Assembly: GCF_040529055.1 (NCBI RefSeq)
Contig: NZ_CP132342.1
Location: 1,920,001-1,984,000, forward strand
Reading direction: 5' to 3'
DNA length: 64,000 nt
Source: Xanthomonas sontii
GTDB taxonomy: Bacteria; Pseudomonadota; Gammaproteobacteria; Xanthomonadales; Xanthomonadaceae
The notes beneath the pieces are model-generated. The model had not been told where the DNA came from. It did not search any database and was given only the letters and a program-made list of their open reading frames with translations. A program made the translations under genes and the position numbers. This document shows, piece after piece, positions 36,275-45,371 of this stretch (positions are counted from its first letter, which is position 1; each line of letters opens with the position of its first letter).

Positions 36275-36730
36275 TTGAACACCAAGTTTCCATCCCTGCT
36301 GCTCGTCCTTGCCGGCCTCGCGTTCGCACCTGCCGCCTGGGCCAAGACCTGCGCGGTGACCATCACCGGGACCGACCAGATGTCCTACGACCAGACACAG
36401 ATCAAGGTCGCGGCCGATTGCACCGAGGTGGCGGTGACGCTCAAGCACAGCGGCAAGCTCGCCGCCGCGGTGATGGGCCACAACTGGGTGCTGACCAAGA
36501 CCCCGGATTTCCAGGCGGTGGCCAATGCCGGCACCAGTTCCAGCCTGGCCGACAACTACCTGCCCAAGAACGATCCGCGGATCATCGCCCACACCAAGGT
36601 GATCGGCGCCGGGCAGTCGGACACGGTCAAGTTCTCCACCGCCAAGCTGAGCAAGGGTGGGGACTACACCTTCTTCTGCTCGTTCCCGGGACACTGGGCG
36701 GTGATGAAGGGCAAGTTCGTATTCGGCTGA
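36275..36730 (+). CDS. azu: Azurin (periplasmic blue copper protein)
   Basis: A 151-residue cupredoxin with a signal peptide (LLLVLAGLAFAPAAWAK). The TTG start at 36275 is supported by GAGGAA seven bases upstream. Copper ligands are visible: His in AAVMGHNWVL (about residue 70), then Cys, His and Met in FFCSFPGHWAVMKG (about residues 133-146). The N-terminal disulfide cysteines (AKTCAV, AADCTE) are present. It shuttles electrons in the periplasm, for example to cytochrome c peroxidase or in stress respiration. No redox partner is adjacent. Confidence 0.96.
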   Translation: MNTKFPSLLLVLAGLAFAPAAWAKTCAVTITGTDQMSYDQTQIKVAADCTEVAVTLKHSGKLAAAVMGHNWVLTKTPDFQAVANAGTSSSLADNYLPKNDPRIIAHTKVIGAGQSDTVKFSTAKLSKGGDYTFFCSFPGHWAVMKGKFVFG

Positions 36731-36803
36731 TCCAGCGCAGCGGCGCGGCGCCGGCCATCGGCGCCGCGCGTTGTCGTCATGCCAGGGTCGTGGCGCCGGC
36801 ATC

Positions 36804-38096
<1,293 letters not shown>

Positions 38097-38233
38097 GAGC
38101 GTAAATCCTTGGCGATGCTGGCCGGGCCGACCGGCCAGGCGCGGAGCGAGGCCGTCTATTGTCGCGGCTGCCGCCGGTGTGCGCCATGTCGTCGATTCGC
38201 CGCGGTCGGCGCCGCGCCGTGGATTTGCTTCAA

Positions 38234-38945
38234 GCCCCTCTCCCGTCGGGAGAGGGGTTGGGGTGAGGGTCCGGCGCGGAGCGACGCGCGGTGTTTGGGT
38301 GCATGAGGCTGCGCTCGTACCCTCATCCGGCCCTGCGGGGCACCTTCCCCCGGCGAGAGAAGGGAGCGGCTGGCCCCTCTCCCTCCGGGAGAGGGGTTGG
38401 GGTGAGGGTCCGGCGCGCAGCAACGCGCGATGTTTGGGTGCATGAGGCTTCGCCCGTACCCTCATCCGGCCCTTCGGGCCACCTTCTCCCGGCGGGAGAA
38501 GGGAGCGGCTAGCCCCTCTCCCCCCGGGAGAGGGGTTGGGGTGAGGGTCCGGCGCGGAGCGACGCGCGGTGTTTGGGTGCATGAGGCTGCGCCCGTACCC
38601 TCATCCACCCCTTCGGGGCACCTTCTCCCGATGGGAGAAGGGAGCGGCTAGCCCCTCTCCCGTCGGGAGAGGGGTTGGGGTGAGGGTCCGGCGCGGAGCG
38701 ACGCGCGCTGTTTGGGTGCACGAGGCTGCGCCCGTACCCTCATCCGCCCCTTCGGGGCACCTTCTCCCGCAGGGAGAAGGAACAGCGTTAAGCCCCTCTC
38801 CCACCGGGAGAGGGGTTGGGGTGAGGGTCCGGCGCGGAGCGACGCGCGGTGTTTGGGTGCATGAGGCTGCGCTCGCACCCTCATCCGCCCCTTCGGGGCA
38901 CCTTCCCCCGAAAAGGGGGCCATGGTCCCGAGGGGAGAAGGGAAG
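38234..38945. repeat. Tandem array of five 139-bp repeats, each with two hairpins
   Basis: Unit starts (GCCCCTCTCCC) are at 38234, 38373, 38512, 38651 and 38792, a period of 139, 139, 139 and 141 bases. Each unit holds a hairpin CCCCTCTCCC/GGGAGAGGGG, then GTTGGGGTGAGGGTCCGGCG, the phrase GTTTGGGTGCATGAGGCTGC, and a second hairpin CTTCTCCC/GGGAGAAGG. The variable bases lie mainly in loops, with compensating changes. It fills the gap between hemL and thiE. The period is not a multiple of three, so it is not coding. Confidence 0.92.
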
Positions 38946-38955
38946 CGCTCGCGCC

Positions 38956-39579
38956 TCAGTCGAAACAGGCGCGGTACGCGGCCAGCGCCGCGCGCGGATC
39001 GGGCGCATCGAACACACCGCTGATCACCGCCAGCAGATCGGCGCCGGCCGCGACCAGCGGACGCGCGTTGTCCGGCGTGAGGCCGCCGATCGCCACGCGC
39101 GGCAGGCCCAGCGCTGCCGCATCGCGCAGCAGGTCGGGCGTGGCGCGGCGCGTGGTGACCTTGCTGCGGGTGGGGAAGAAGGCGCCGAAGGCGACGTAGC
39201 TGGCGCCAGCCGCCGCGGCGTTGCGGGCCAGTGCCGGGTCGTCGTAACAGGAGGCGCCGATCAATGCCTGCGGCCCGAGCGCGGCGCGCGCGGCGGCCAG
39301 ATCGCCGTCGTCCTCGCCCAGGTGCACGCCGGCAGCGCCCACCGCCTGTGCCAGGGCGACGTCGTCGTTGACGATCAGCGGTACCCCGGCTCGCACGCAC
39401 AGCGCCTGCAGCGCCGCGGCCTGCTCTCGCCGTTGCGCCGCGTCGGCGCGCTTGTTGCGGTATTGCAGCCAGGTCACGCCCTGGTCCAGCAGCGGCGCCA
39501 CCCGTGCCAGCAGACGCGCGCCGTCGGCCTCGTCGGGGGTGATCAGGTACACGCCGCGCGGCGCCGGGGATGCGTTCAT
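38956..39579 (-). CDS. thiE: Thiamine-phosphate synthase
   Basis: A 207-residue TIM-barrel enzyme that joins hydroxymethylpyrimidine diphosphate and thiazole phosphate to thiamine phosphate. Motifs are [13 protein letters not shown] (diphosphate site), [33 protein letters not shown] and [12 protein letters not shown]. Length is typical. It lies between the tandem repeat array (10 bases downstream of the stop) and the divergent rubredoxin gene. No TPP riboswitch is seen in the 68-base gap upstream. Confidence 0.96.
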   Translation of the reverse strand: MNASPAPRGVYLITPDEADGARLLARVAPLLDQGVTWLQYRNKRADAAQRREQAAALQALCVRAGVPLIVNDDVALAQAVGAAGVHLGEDDGDLAAARAALGPQALIGASCYDDPALARNAAAAGASYVAFGAFFPTRSKVTTRRATPDLLRDAAALGLPRVAIGGLTPDNARPLVAAGADLLAVISGVFDAPDPRAALAAYRACFD

Positions 39580-39647
39580 GGCCAAGCCTTCCGATGCGTC
39601 GGCGGCGATGGGACAATGCCGTTCCGACTGTGACCTGCGATTATCCA

Positions 39648-39839
39648 ATGAGCGACGCCAGCGCCACCACCTATCGCACCTGGATGTGCGTCGTCTGCGG
39701 GTTCATCTACAACGAGGCCGACGGCCTGCCGGAAGAAGGCATCGCCCCCGGCACCCGCTGGGACGACGTGCCCGACACCTGGACCTGCCCGGACTGCGGC
39801 GTGACCAAGGACGATTTCGAGATGGTGGAGATGGATTGA
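39648..39839 (+). CDS. Rubredoxin
   Basis: A 63-residue one-iron electron carrier. The two cysteine pairs are [14 protein letters not shown] and [13 protein letters not shown], with the usual [12 protein letters not shown] between them. ATG 39648 is the first sensible start. Rubredoxins pass electrons to alkane hydroxylases, oxidases or peroxide-detoxifying enzymes; no partner reductase is adjacent. Confidence 0.95.
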   Translation: MSDASATTYRTWMCVVCGFIYNEADGLPEEGIAPGTRWDDVPDTWTCPDCGVTKDDFEMVEMD

Positions 39840-39843
39840 CGGC

Positions 39844-40108
39844 TGGGATTGGAGAATGGGGAATCGGGAGTGGGACAGCGACTCTCGTGCCTTGCAGGCT
39901 TCACGCGGCGGCCAGTTTCAGGGCTGGCAGGCAGACATCGCGAGGCCGGGTGGTCGGATCGCAAGGCCGATACTCGGGAGAGCCGCATGTCCGCCGACGT
40001 TCGATGATCGATTCGGTCGGTTATCCATGACGGCTTGATCAGGTCAGCAACCTCAGCCTCAGGGCATGCGCTTTTCCCATTCCCGATTCCCCTCTCCCCA
40101 TTCCCAGC
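39844..40108. repeat. Inverted repeat of the GGGAATGGGGAA family with long centre (copy B)
   Basis: The left arm at 39844-39876 (TGGGATTGGAGAATGGGGAA...) and the right arm at 40069-40108 (...CCCATTCCCGATTCCCCTCT...) enclose about 190 bases. They fill the gap between the rubredoxin and SirB1-type genes. No gene is seen inside. Confidence 0.6.
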
Positions 40109-40109
40109 G

Positions 40110-40955
40110 TCAATGCATCCGCTGCGCGCGCGCGCTCAGTTCCACCAGGCGCTCGCGGATCGGCAAGGCGTCGGAGGCTTCGGGGTTCAATTGCAGATAG
40201 CGGCCCAAGTCGCGGCGTGCGCCGGGGACGTAGTCCATCTGCAGGTAGGCCATGCCGCGGTCGCGCAGGGCTTCGGGCTGGTCCGGCATCAGCTTGAGCA
40301 CGCGGTCGGCGCTGCGTGCGGCGCGGTCCCACTCGTCGCGTTCGGCATACAGGCCGTGCAGGTTGCGCAGGACCCGGGCGAGGATCGCGCGGTGCGGTGC
40401 CGGGTCCAGGATCTGCAGCAGTGCGCGGTCGTCCGGGCTTTCGCCGCCCATGTGCGGTCGCGCGCGCTCGCGCAGTTCCTCCACCGCCAGCGGACGCCCG
40501 CCGTTGAACGGGTCCATCACCAGCAGGCCGTCGTCCACCGGCAGGCGCACCAGGAAATGCCCCGGGAAGGACACGCCGTCGAGCGGGATGTCCAGGCGCC
40601 GCGCCACGTCCATCTGCACCAGCGCCAGCGAGATCGGGTTGCCCAGGCGCCGCTCGAACACCTGGTTCATGTAGCTGTTGCGCGGGTCGTAATACTCGTC
40701 GTGGTTGCCGCTATAGCCCAGTTCTTCGAACAGGTGGCGATTGATCGCCGCCATCTTCAGCGGCCACTGCTCGATCATCGCCACCTCGTGCCGCAGGTGG
40801 TCGGCATGACTCTGCGCCAGGGTGTCGTAATGGGCGGCGTCCAGCTCCGGATACTCGTCGCGGGCGATCAGCAGTGCGGTCGCCAGCAGCGGCAGGGCAT
40901 CGTCATCCAGCGCGGCCAGGGTATTCCAGCTCGGCAATGTCAATGGGGCGGCCAT
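40110..40955 (-). CDS. SirB1-family transglutaminase-like/TPR protein
   Basis: A 281-residue protein of the SirB1/YchA type. The transglutaminase-like core has YYDPRNSYMNQVFERRLGNP, ISLALVQMDVARRLDIPLDG and the conserved SFPGHFLVRL (about residues 95-160). The canonical cysteine is absent, as in much of this family. The C-terminal 70 residues form tetratricopeptide-like helices (ALRDRGMAYLQMDYVPGARR). Function is not established; homologues often sit near hemK/prfA, but that is not the case here. Confidence 0.88.
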   Translation of the reverse strand: MAAPLTLPSWNTLAALDDDALPLLATALLIARDEYPELDAAHYDTLAQSHADHLRHEVAMIEQWPLKMAAINRHLFEELGYSGNHDEYYDPRNSYMNQVFERRLGNPISLALVQMDVARRLDIPLDGVSFPGHFLVRLPVDDGLLVMDPFNGGRPLAVEELRERARPHMGGESPDDRALLQILDPAPHRAILARVLRNLHGLYAERDEWDRAARSADRVLKLMPDQPEALRDRGMAYLQMDYVPGARRDLGRYLQLNPEASDALPIRERLVELSARAQRMH

Positions 40956-41073
40956 GGCCCAAGACTGGCGGCAAAGCCGGGCCCGATCAAGTCCGGCCGT
41001 TCCCGACAGCGGTGTCGGGTTCAGCGCCGTGGTCGCGGGGCCTTTTCCCGACGCCGCCGGTACCGTTGACGGG

Positions 41074-41526
41074 TCAGTGGCCCTGCGGAATTCCCGGGCC
41101 GAAACGCAGTTCGGTGCCGTCCTGCAGCTTCAACTGCTCAGCCTGGCCGGCGTTGAGTTCGAGCACGTAGCGCGCCGGCGCGTTGCTCGGGTAGGGCGGG
41201 CAGGCGTCGCCGGCCGAGCACGGCGGCACGTCGCGCTGCTGCGCCACCAGCTTGCGCTGGTTGTCGAAGTACAGGATGTCCAGCGGGATCTTGGTGTTCT
41301 TCATCCAGTACGCCTGCGGTTCCTCGCGGTCGTGGATGAACAGCATGCCGTGGTCGGTTTCCATCTGGTCGCGGAACATCAGCCCGCGCGCGCGGGTCGC
41401 ATCGTTCTGGGCCAGTTCCACGTCGTAGCGATGTCCGCCCAATTCCACCCAATGGTCGCCGCCGGCACTGGCGCAGCCGCTGAGGGCGAGCAGGAGAAGG
41501 ACGCAGAGCGCGCGGAAGAGGGACAT
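41074..41526 (-). CDS. DUF192-family lipoprotein
   Basis: A 150-residue exported protein. The signal peptide ends with a lipobox (LLLALSGC), so it is likely a lipoprotein anchored in the outer or inner membrane. The DUF192 core contains ARGLMFRDQMETDHGMLFIH, AYWMKNTKIPLDILYFD and ARYVLELNAGQAEQL. The structure of this family is a small beta barrel of unknown role. It is upstream of a repeat and downstream of rpiA on the same strand. Confidence 0.9.
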   Translation of the reverse strand: MSLFRALCVLLLLALSGCASAGGDHWVELGGHRYDVELAQNDATRARGLMFRDQMETDHGMLFIHDREEPQAYWMKNTKIPLDILYFDNQRKLVAQQRDVPPCSAGDACPPYPSNAPARYVLELNAGQAEQLKLQDGTELRFGPGIPQGH

Positions 41527-41586
41527 GGGCGGACCAGGGCAGGGAGGACAGCGCGCACCTTGTTGCAAGGTGCGCGTGGCGTCAAG

Positions 41587-41667
41587 AGTGGGGATTGGGG
41601 ATTCGGGATTGGGGATTCGTAAAAGCCGAGATCCTTGCCTTTGCGAATCCCTAATCCCCAATCCCGC
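41587..41667. repeat. Palindromic repeat GGGATTGGGGATTCG family (copy C)
   Basis: The left arm GAGTGGGGATTGGGGATTCG, continuing GGGATTGGGGATTCG, is answered by GCGAATCCCTAATCCCCAAT, continuing CCCG, around a centre of about 25 bases. It lies between the DUF192 and rpiA genes. Confidence 0.75.
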
Positions 41668-41682
41668 GCGCGCCAGCGCGCG

Positions 41683-42330
41683 TCAAAAGACGCGCGGCGG
41701 CTCGCCACCGACGATCACCACGTCGGCCGGGCGGCGTGCGAACAGGCCGACGCAGACCACGCCGGGGATCTGGTTCAGTTCGCGCTCGAGCGCCACCGGG
41801 TCGGTGATCGACAGGTGGTGCACGTCCAGCACCACGTTGCCGTTGTCGGTGATCACGCCGTCGCGCCACACCGGCTGGCCGCCAGTGCGCGCCAGGATCT
41901 CGCGGGCGACCAGGCTGCGCGCCATCGGGATCACCTCGATCGGCAGCGGGAACGCGCCCAGGGTCTGCACCTGCTTGCTCGGGTCGATGATGCAGATGAA
42001 GCGCTCGCTGGCCTCGGCGATGATCTTCTCGCGGGTCAGCGCGGCGCCGCCGCCCTTGATCAGGCACTTGTTCGGATCGCACTCGTCGGCACCGTCCACG
42101 TACAGCGACAGGTTGCCGGTGTGGTTCAGCTCCAGCACCTCGATGCCGTGCTGGCGCAGGCGCGCGGTGCTCTGCTCGGAACTGGACACCGCACCCTTGA
42201 TGCGGTGGGCGATGCGGCCGAGCGCGTCGATGAAATAGGCGACGGTGGAACCGGTGCCGACGCCGACGATCATCCCGTCCTGGACGTAGTCGATGGCTTT
42301 CTCGGCGGCAAGACGTTTGGCTTCTGACAT
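41683..42330 (-). CDS. rpiA: Ribose-5-phosphate isomerase A
   Basis: A 215-residue enzyme interconverting ribose 5-phosphate and ribulose 5-phosphate in the pentose phosphate pathway. Motifs are [17 protein letters not shown] (phosphate loop), [30 protein letters not shown], with the catalytic Asp residues and Lys, and [15 protein letters not shown]. Length matches the family. It is the last unit of a minus-strand row behind the EVE and cyclo-ligase genes, separated from them by a palindromic repeat. Confidence 0.98.
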   Translation of the reverse strand: MSEAKRLAAEKAIDYVQDGMIVGVGTGSTVAYFIDALGRIAHRIKGAVSSSEQSTARLRQHGIEVLELNHTGNLSLYVDGADECDPNKCLIKGGGAALTREKIIAEASERFICIIDPSKQVQTLGAFPLPIEVIPMARSLVAREILARTGGQPVWRDGVITDNGNVVLDVHHLSITDPVALERELNQIPGVVCVGLFARRPADVVIVGGEPPRVF

Positions 42331-42335
42331 TGGAG

Positions 42336-42429
42336 GAGCTCGGGAGTGGGGATTCGGGATTGGGGATTCGTTGAAGCGGCAGACGGGTGGGAACGGAGGT
42401 AAATCCCCAATCCCCACTCCCGAATCCCG
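42336..42429. repeat. Palindromic repeat GGGATTGGGGATTCG family (copy D)
   Basis: GGGAGTGGGGATTCGGGATT, continuing GGGGATTCG, on the left and AATCCCCAATCCCCACTCCC, continuing GAATCCCGG, on the right form a long imperfect hairpin. It exactly fills the 100-base gap between rpiA and the EVE gene. Confidence 0.8.
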
Positions 42430-42430
42430 G

Positions 42431-42897
<467 letters not shown>

Positions 42898-42901
<4 letters not shown>

Positions 42902-43491
42902 GCGGGGGAATCGTGCGCGGTCGACAGGGTGAGGGATTCGGTGCAGACCGCGTCCAGCGCCACGTCCCAGGCCGCCAGCGGCAAGGCCGCGACCTGTTGC
43001 GCGTTAAAGGCGGCCCCGACCAGCCAGGGCGGCGGAGCCTGCCGCTGGCGGAAAGCGAAGCTGCGATCATACCAGCCGCCCCCCATGCCCAGGCGGCCGC
43101 CGGCGGTGTCGAAGCCGACCAGCGGCGTCACCACCAGCGCCATCTGCGCCGGCGCCAGGGTCGTGGCCGGGTCGACGTCCGGTTCGGGGATGCCATAGCG
43201 GTTGGCGCGCAGCGGCTGCCCGGGGCGCCACGGCGCGAAGCGCAGAGTGTCGCCGCTGAGCACCGGCAGGCAGTACTGCACCGTCTCCGGCAACGACAGT
43301 TGCCAGCGGTGCAGGGCGATCTCCCCGTCCATCGCCCAGTAGCCGCCGACATGGCCGTGCTGCGGCGCGAAAGGCAGGTCCAGCAGTCGCTGCGCCAAGG
43401 CGTCGGCGGCGGCCAGGCGCACGGGCGCGGTGAGCGCGCGGCGGCGCGCGCGCAGGTCCTGGCGCAGGGAGTCGCGGTCGTCGGCAGTCAT
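42898..43491 (-). CDS. 5-formyltetrahydrofolate cyclo-ligase
   Basis: A 197-residue ATP-dependent enzyme (YgfA family) that returns 5-formyl-THF to the folate pool as 5,10-methenyl-THF. The basic N-terminus SLRQDLRARRRAL and the ATP/Mg block VTPLVGFDTAGGRLGMGGGWYDRSFA are typical. ATG 43491 begins the family core. As in Escherichia coli, it lies near 6S RNA and zapA, but here a thioesterase gene is interposed. Confidence 0.95.
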
Positions 43492-43570
43492 CTGGCAGGG
43501 GTGGCGATAGAGGGCGCTATTGTCGGCGCCGGCGCGCGCACTGACCAGCAGGCGCGCGCCGCTGCGGCGA

Positions 43571-44350
43571 TCACGCGTAGAGCGCCACCGTCTGCCGGCC
43601 CCACAGCACCAGCCGCCCGGCCGTATCCCAGATCTGCATGTCCTGCAGCGAGTAGCCGTCCTCGGCATGCAGGCTGGCTGAGCGCAGCAGGAACCAGTCC
43701 CCGGCGCTGGCCGGCTGTGGGAAGTCCAGGGTCCAGGTCATCGAGCTGACCGGCGCCGGTGCGCTGAAGCAGGTCATCGCGGCCGGCGGCAGGCAGTCGC
43801 CCAGCGCGACCAAGGCCACGCTTGGGTCCACGCCGCCGGCGTCGCGATGGCGCGCCCAGACCAGCAACTCCGGATCGGCCGCGGCGGACAGCGGCAGCGC
43901 GCCGCCGGCCAGGCGCATGTCGAAGTTGGCGACGAAGGCCGGGGTCGCCGCGCTGTCGGCGATCGGCGTCGCGTCATCGGGGCCGACCACCGCCGGCCGT
44001 GCCGGCAGGAAGTCATGGGCGATGCGGCTGGGCCGCGGCTGCGCGAACAGCAAGGCTGCGCGCAGGGCGACCTGCCCGCCGGCGATGCAATCGACGCCCA
44101 CCGAAGTGGCGGACTTGCCCTGGCGCAGCACCTGCGCATCGAAGCGCAGGCTGCCGTCGGCGGGGCCGATGAAGCCGATGTGCGCCGACTTCAGCGGCGG
44201 CAACGCGGACGGTGCCGTGCGCAGCGCGGCCTGCAGCGCCAGCGCCGCGGACAGGCCGCCGAAGGCGGTGCGGCCTTGCCGCCAGCTGGCGGGGACGTCG
44301 AATCCCACGGCGGGGTCGAAGCGGTCGAGGATCTGGGCGAGCGTCGGCAA
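43571..44350 (-). CDS. TesB-like acyl-CoA thioesterase-family protein
   Basis: A 259-residue double-hotdog protein. The N-terminal hotdog carries RQGRTAFGGLSAALALQAAL and the C-terminal one MTWTLDFPQPASAGDWFLLR. No ATG is available; TTG 44350 with GGAG nine bases upstream begins PTLAQILDRFDPAVGFDV, the natural start. It hydrolyses acyl-CoA thioesters by analogy to TesB; substrate length is unknown. It lies directly downstream of 6S RNA on the same strand. Confidence 0.82.
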   Translation of the reverse strand: MPTLAQILDRFDPAVGFDVPASWRQGRTAFGGLSAALALQAALRTAPSALPPLKSAHIGFIGPADGSLRFDAQVLRQGKSATSVGVDCIAGGQVALRAALLFAQPRPSRIAHDFLPARPAVVGPDDATPIADSAATPAFVANFDMRLAGGALPLSAAADPELLVWARHRDAGGVDPSVALVALGDCLPPAAMTCFSAPAPVSSMTWTLDFPQPASAGDWFLLRSASLHAEDGYSLQDMQIWDTAGRLVLWGRQTVALYA

Positions 44351-44467
44351 ACCGGGATCTCCGTGATGGGGAGACCAGTATCCCGGGTTTCGGTCGGCGC
44401 GAGAACGCGTGGCACCTGCAATGCGCCGGCGGCGACGGCGTGGTGAAGGCGCAAGTTGCGGACGCAC

Positions 44468-44499
44468 AAAAGGAAACGGCGCCTTGCGGCGCCGCTTCC
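44468..44499 (-). terminator. Intrinsic terminator of 6S RNA
   Basis: On the minus strand, GGAAGCGGCGCC, loop GCAA, GGCGCCGTTTCC and TTTT follow the 6S RNA closing stem by nine bases. Stem and U-run are clear. Confidence 0.85.
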
Positions 44500-44507
44500 T
44501 GGAAAAA

Positions 44508-44699
44508 TTGCATTCTCCGCCGTGACGATGCGTGCGAAACGACCTTGAACCCGGGGTTCAAGTGGGATGGCTGGAGAATCATCGGGCTTCCCGCTACGAG
44601 GCGGACCTGCACTCCCGATTCCGTCGCCACCCCGTGGTCGTCATTAAGGGACAAGGCGAATGTTTGCACACGCTGTCGTTCACAGCAGAGAACGCAAGT
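44508..44699 (-). ncRNA. ssrS: 6S RNA
   Basis: A minus-strand RNA gene of about 190 bases just downstream of zapA. The 5' TTGCGTTCTCTGCTG (44697-44683) and 3' CGGCGGAGAATGCAA (44522-44508) pair over 15 positions with only G-U wobbles, forming the closing stem. Inside is the family hallmark CTTGAACCCCGGGTTCAAGG (near 44545-44570). A TATACT -10 box lies at 44707-44702, just before the 5' end. 6S RNA mimics an open promoter and sequesters sigma-70 RNA polymerase in stationary phase. The zapA neighbourhood is conserved in gammaproteobacteria. Confidence 0.93.
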
Positions 44700-44701
44700 G
44701 G

Positions 44702-44707
44702 AGTATA
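44702..44707 (-). promoter_or_regulatory. -10 element of 6S RNA
   Basis: TATACT on the minus strand lies two to four bases before the predicted 5' end of 6S RNA. The -35 region is not clear. Confidence 0.6.
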
Positions 44708-44792
44708 GCGCCGCGATCGCGCTTGGCTAGTCCGTTCGTCGGTCCTTCGGTACGTTGCAATTCACGTTGATGATCGCAGCGCCACGTGCGGA

Positions 44793-45086
44793 TCAGCGCG
44801 TCGTATCGGCCACGCTGTCCAGGCGGCGATTGAGATCGGCCAGTGTGCGCGCCATCTCGCGTTCGCGCTGCTCCTGTTCGTCGCGCAGTTGCTGCAACTC
44901 GTGCGCCAGGTTCAACGCCGCGAGCACGGCGACGCGGTCCACCGCGGCCATGCGGTTGCTGCCGCGCACCTCGCGCATCTTCGCATCGAGCAGGCGCGCG
45001 GCGGCGAGCAGGCCATCGCGTTCTTCGGCCTCGACGCCGACGGTGTATTCGCGGTCGAGGATGCGGACGCTGACCGGCTCGCTCAC
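44793..45086 (-). CDS. zapA: Cell division protein ZapA
   Basis: A 97-residue FtsZ-ring-associated protein. The N-terminal globular part is VRILDREYTVGVEAEERDGL and AARLLDAKMREVRGSNRM, followed by a coiled coil rich in charged residues (LAHELQQLRDEQEQREREMA). It starts with GTG at 45086, overlapping the upstream gene's stop by four bases (GTGA). ZapA cross-links FtsZ protofilaments at midcell. Downstream on the same strand is 6S RNA. Confidence 0.95.
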   Translation of the reverse strand: MSEPVSVRILDREYTVGVEAEERDGLLAAARLLDAKMREVRGSNRMAAVDRVAVLAALNLAHELQQLRDEQEQREREMARTLADLNRRLDSVADTTR

Positions 45087-45304
45087 GTGTGCTGCTCCAG
45101 GGACTTCAGCCGGGCGATCATCGCTTCCACGCGCGAACGCGCCTGTTCGTTCTTGGTCAGCAACTGCGAGCGCTCGCCGATCAGGTGTTCCTGCTGCTGG
45201 CGCAGGCTGCGGTTCTCGTCGGACAGGCGCTGGCAGCGCTCGACCAGCGTTTCCACGCGTGCGGCAAGGGCGCGAAGCTCGGCGAGGGCGTCAGGGCTGT
45301 CCAT
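45083..45304 (-). CDS. Small coiled-coil protein (TIGR02449 type, ZapB-like)
   Basis: A 73-residue, almost entirely heptad-patterned helix (LRALAARVETLVERCQRLSD, LRQQQEHLIGERSQLLTKNE). It matches the small protein family regularly found before zapA in Xanthomonadales and pseudomonads, and probably serves as a ZapB-like partner of ZapA. Its stop overlaps the zapA start, implying coupled translation. The start is ATG 45304. Confidence 0.88.
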   Translation of the reverse strand: MDSPDALAELRALAARVETLVERCQRLSDENRSLRQQQEHLIGERSQLLTKNEQARSRVEAMIARLKSLEQHT

Positions 45305-45371
45305 GGCGCTCACGATAGGCATGCGCCCGAGGGGCGGTCAAGACGCCGCGCGGCGGCGCCATGGCCGGCGC

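Noticed and set aside
38097..38582. N-terminal extension of hemL through the repeat array
   Set aside because: The frame is open only because the repeats are GC-rich; HemL starts normally at 38096 and the extension translates the repeats.
38234..38945. Possible CRISPR array
   Set aside because: Units of 139 bases are repeated throughout, with no unique spacers, no short direct repeats of 24-40 bases, and no cas genes.
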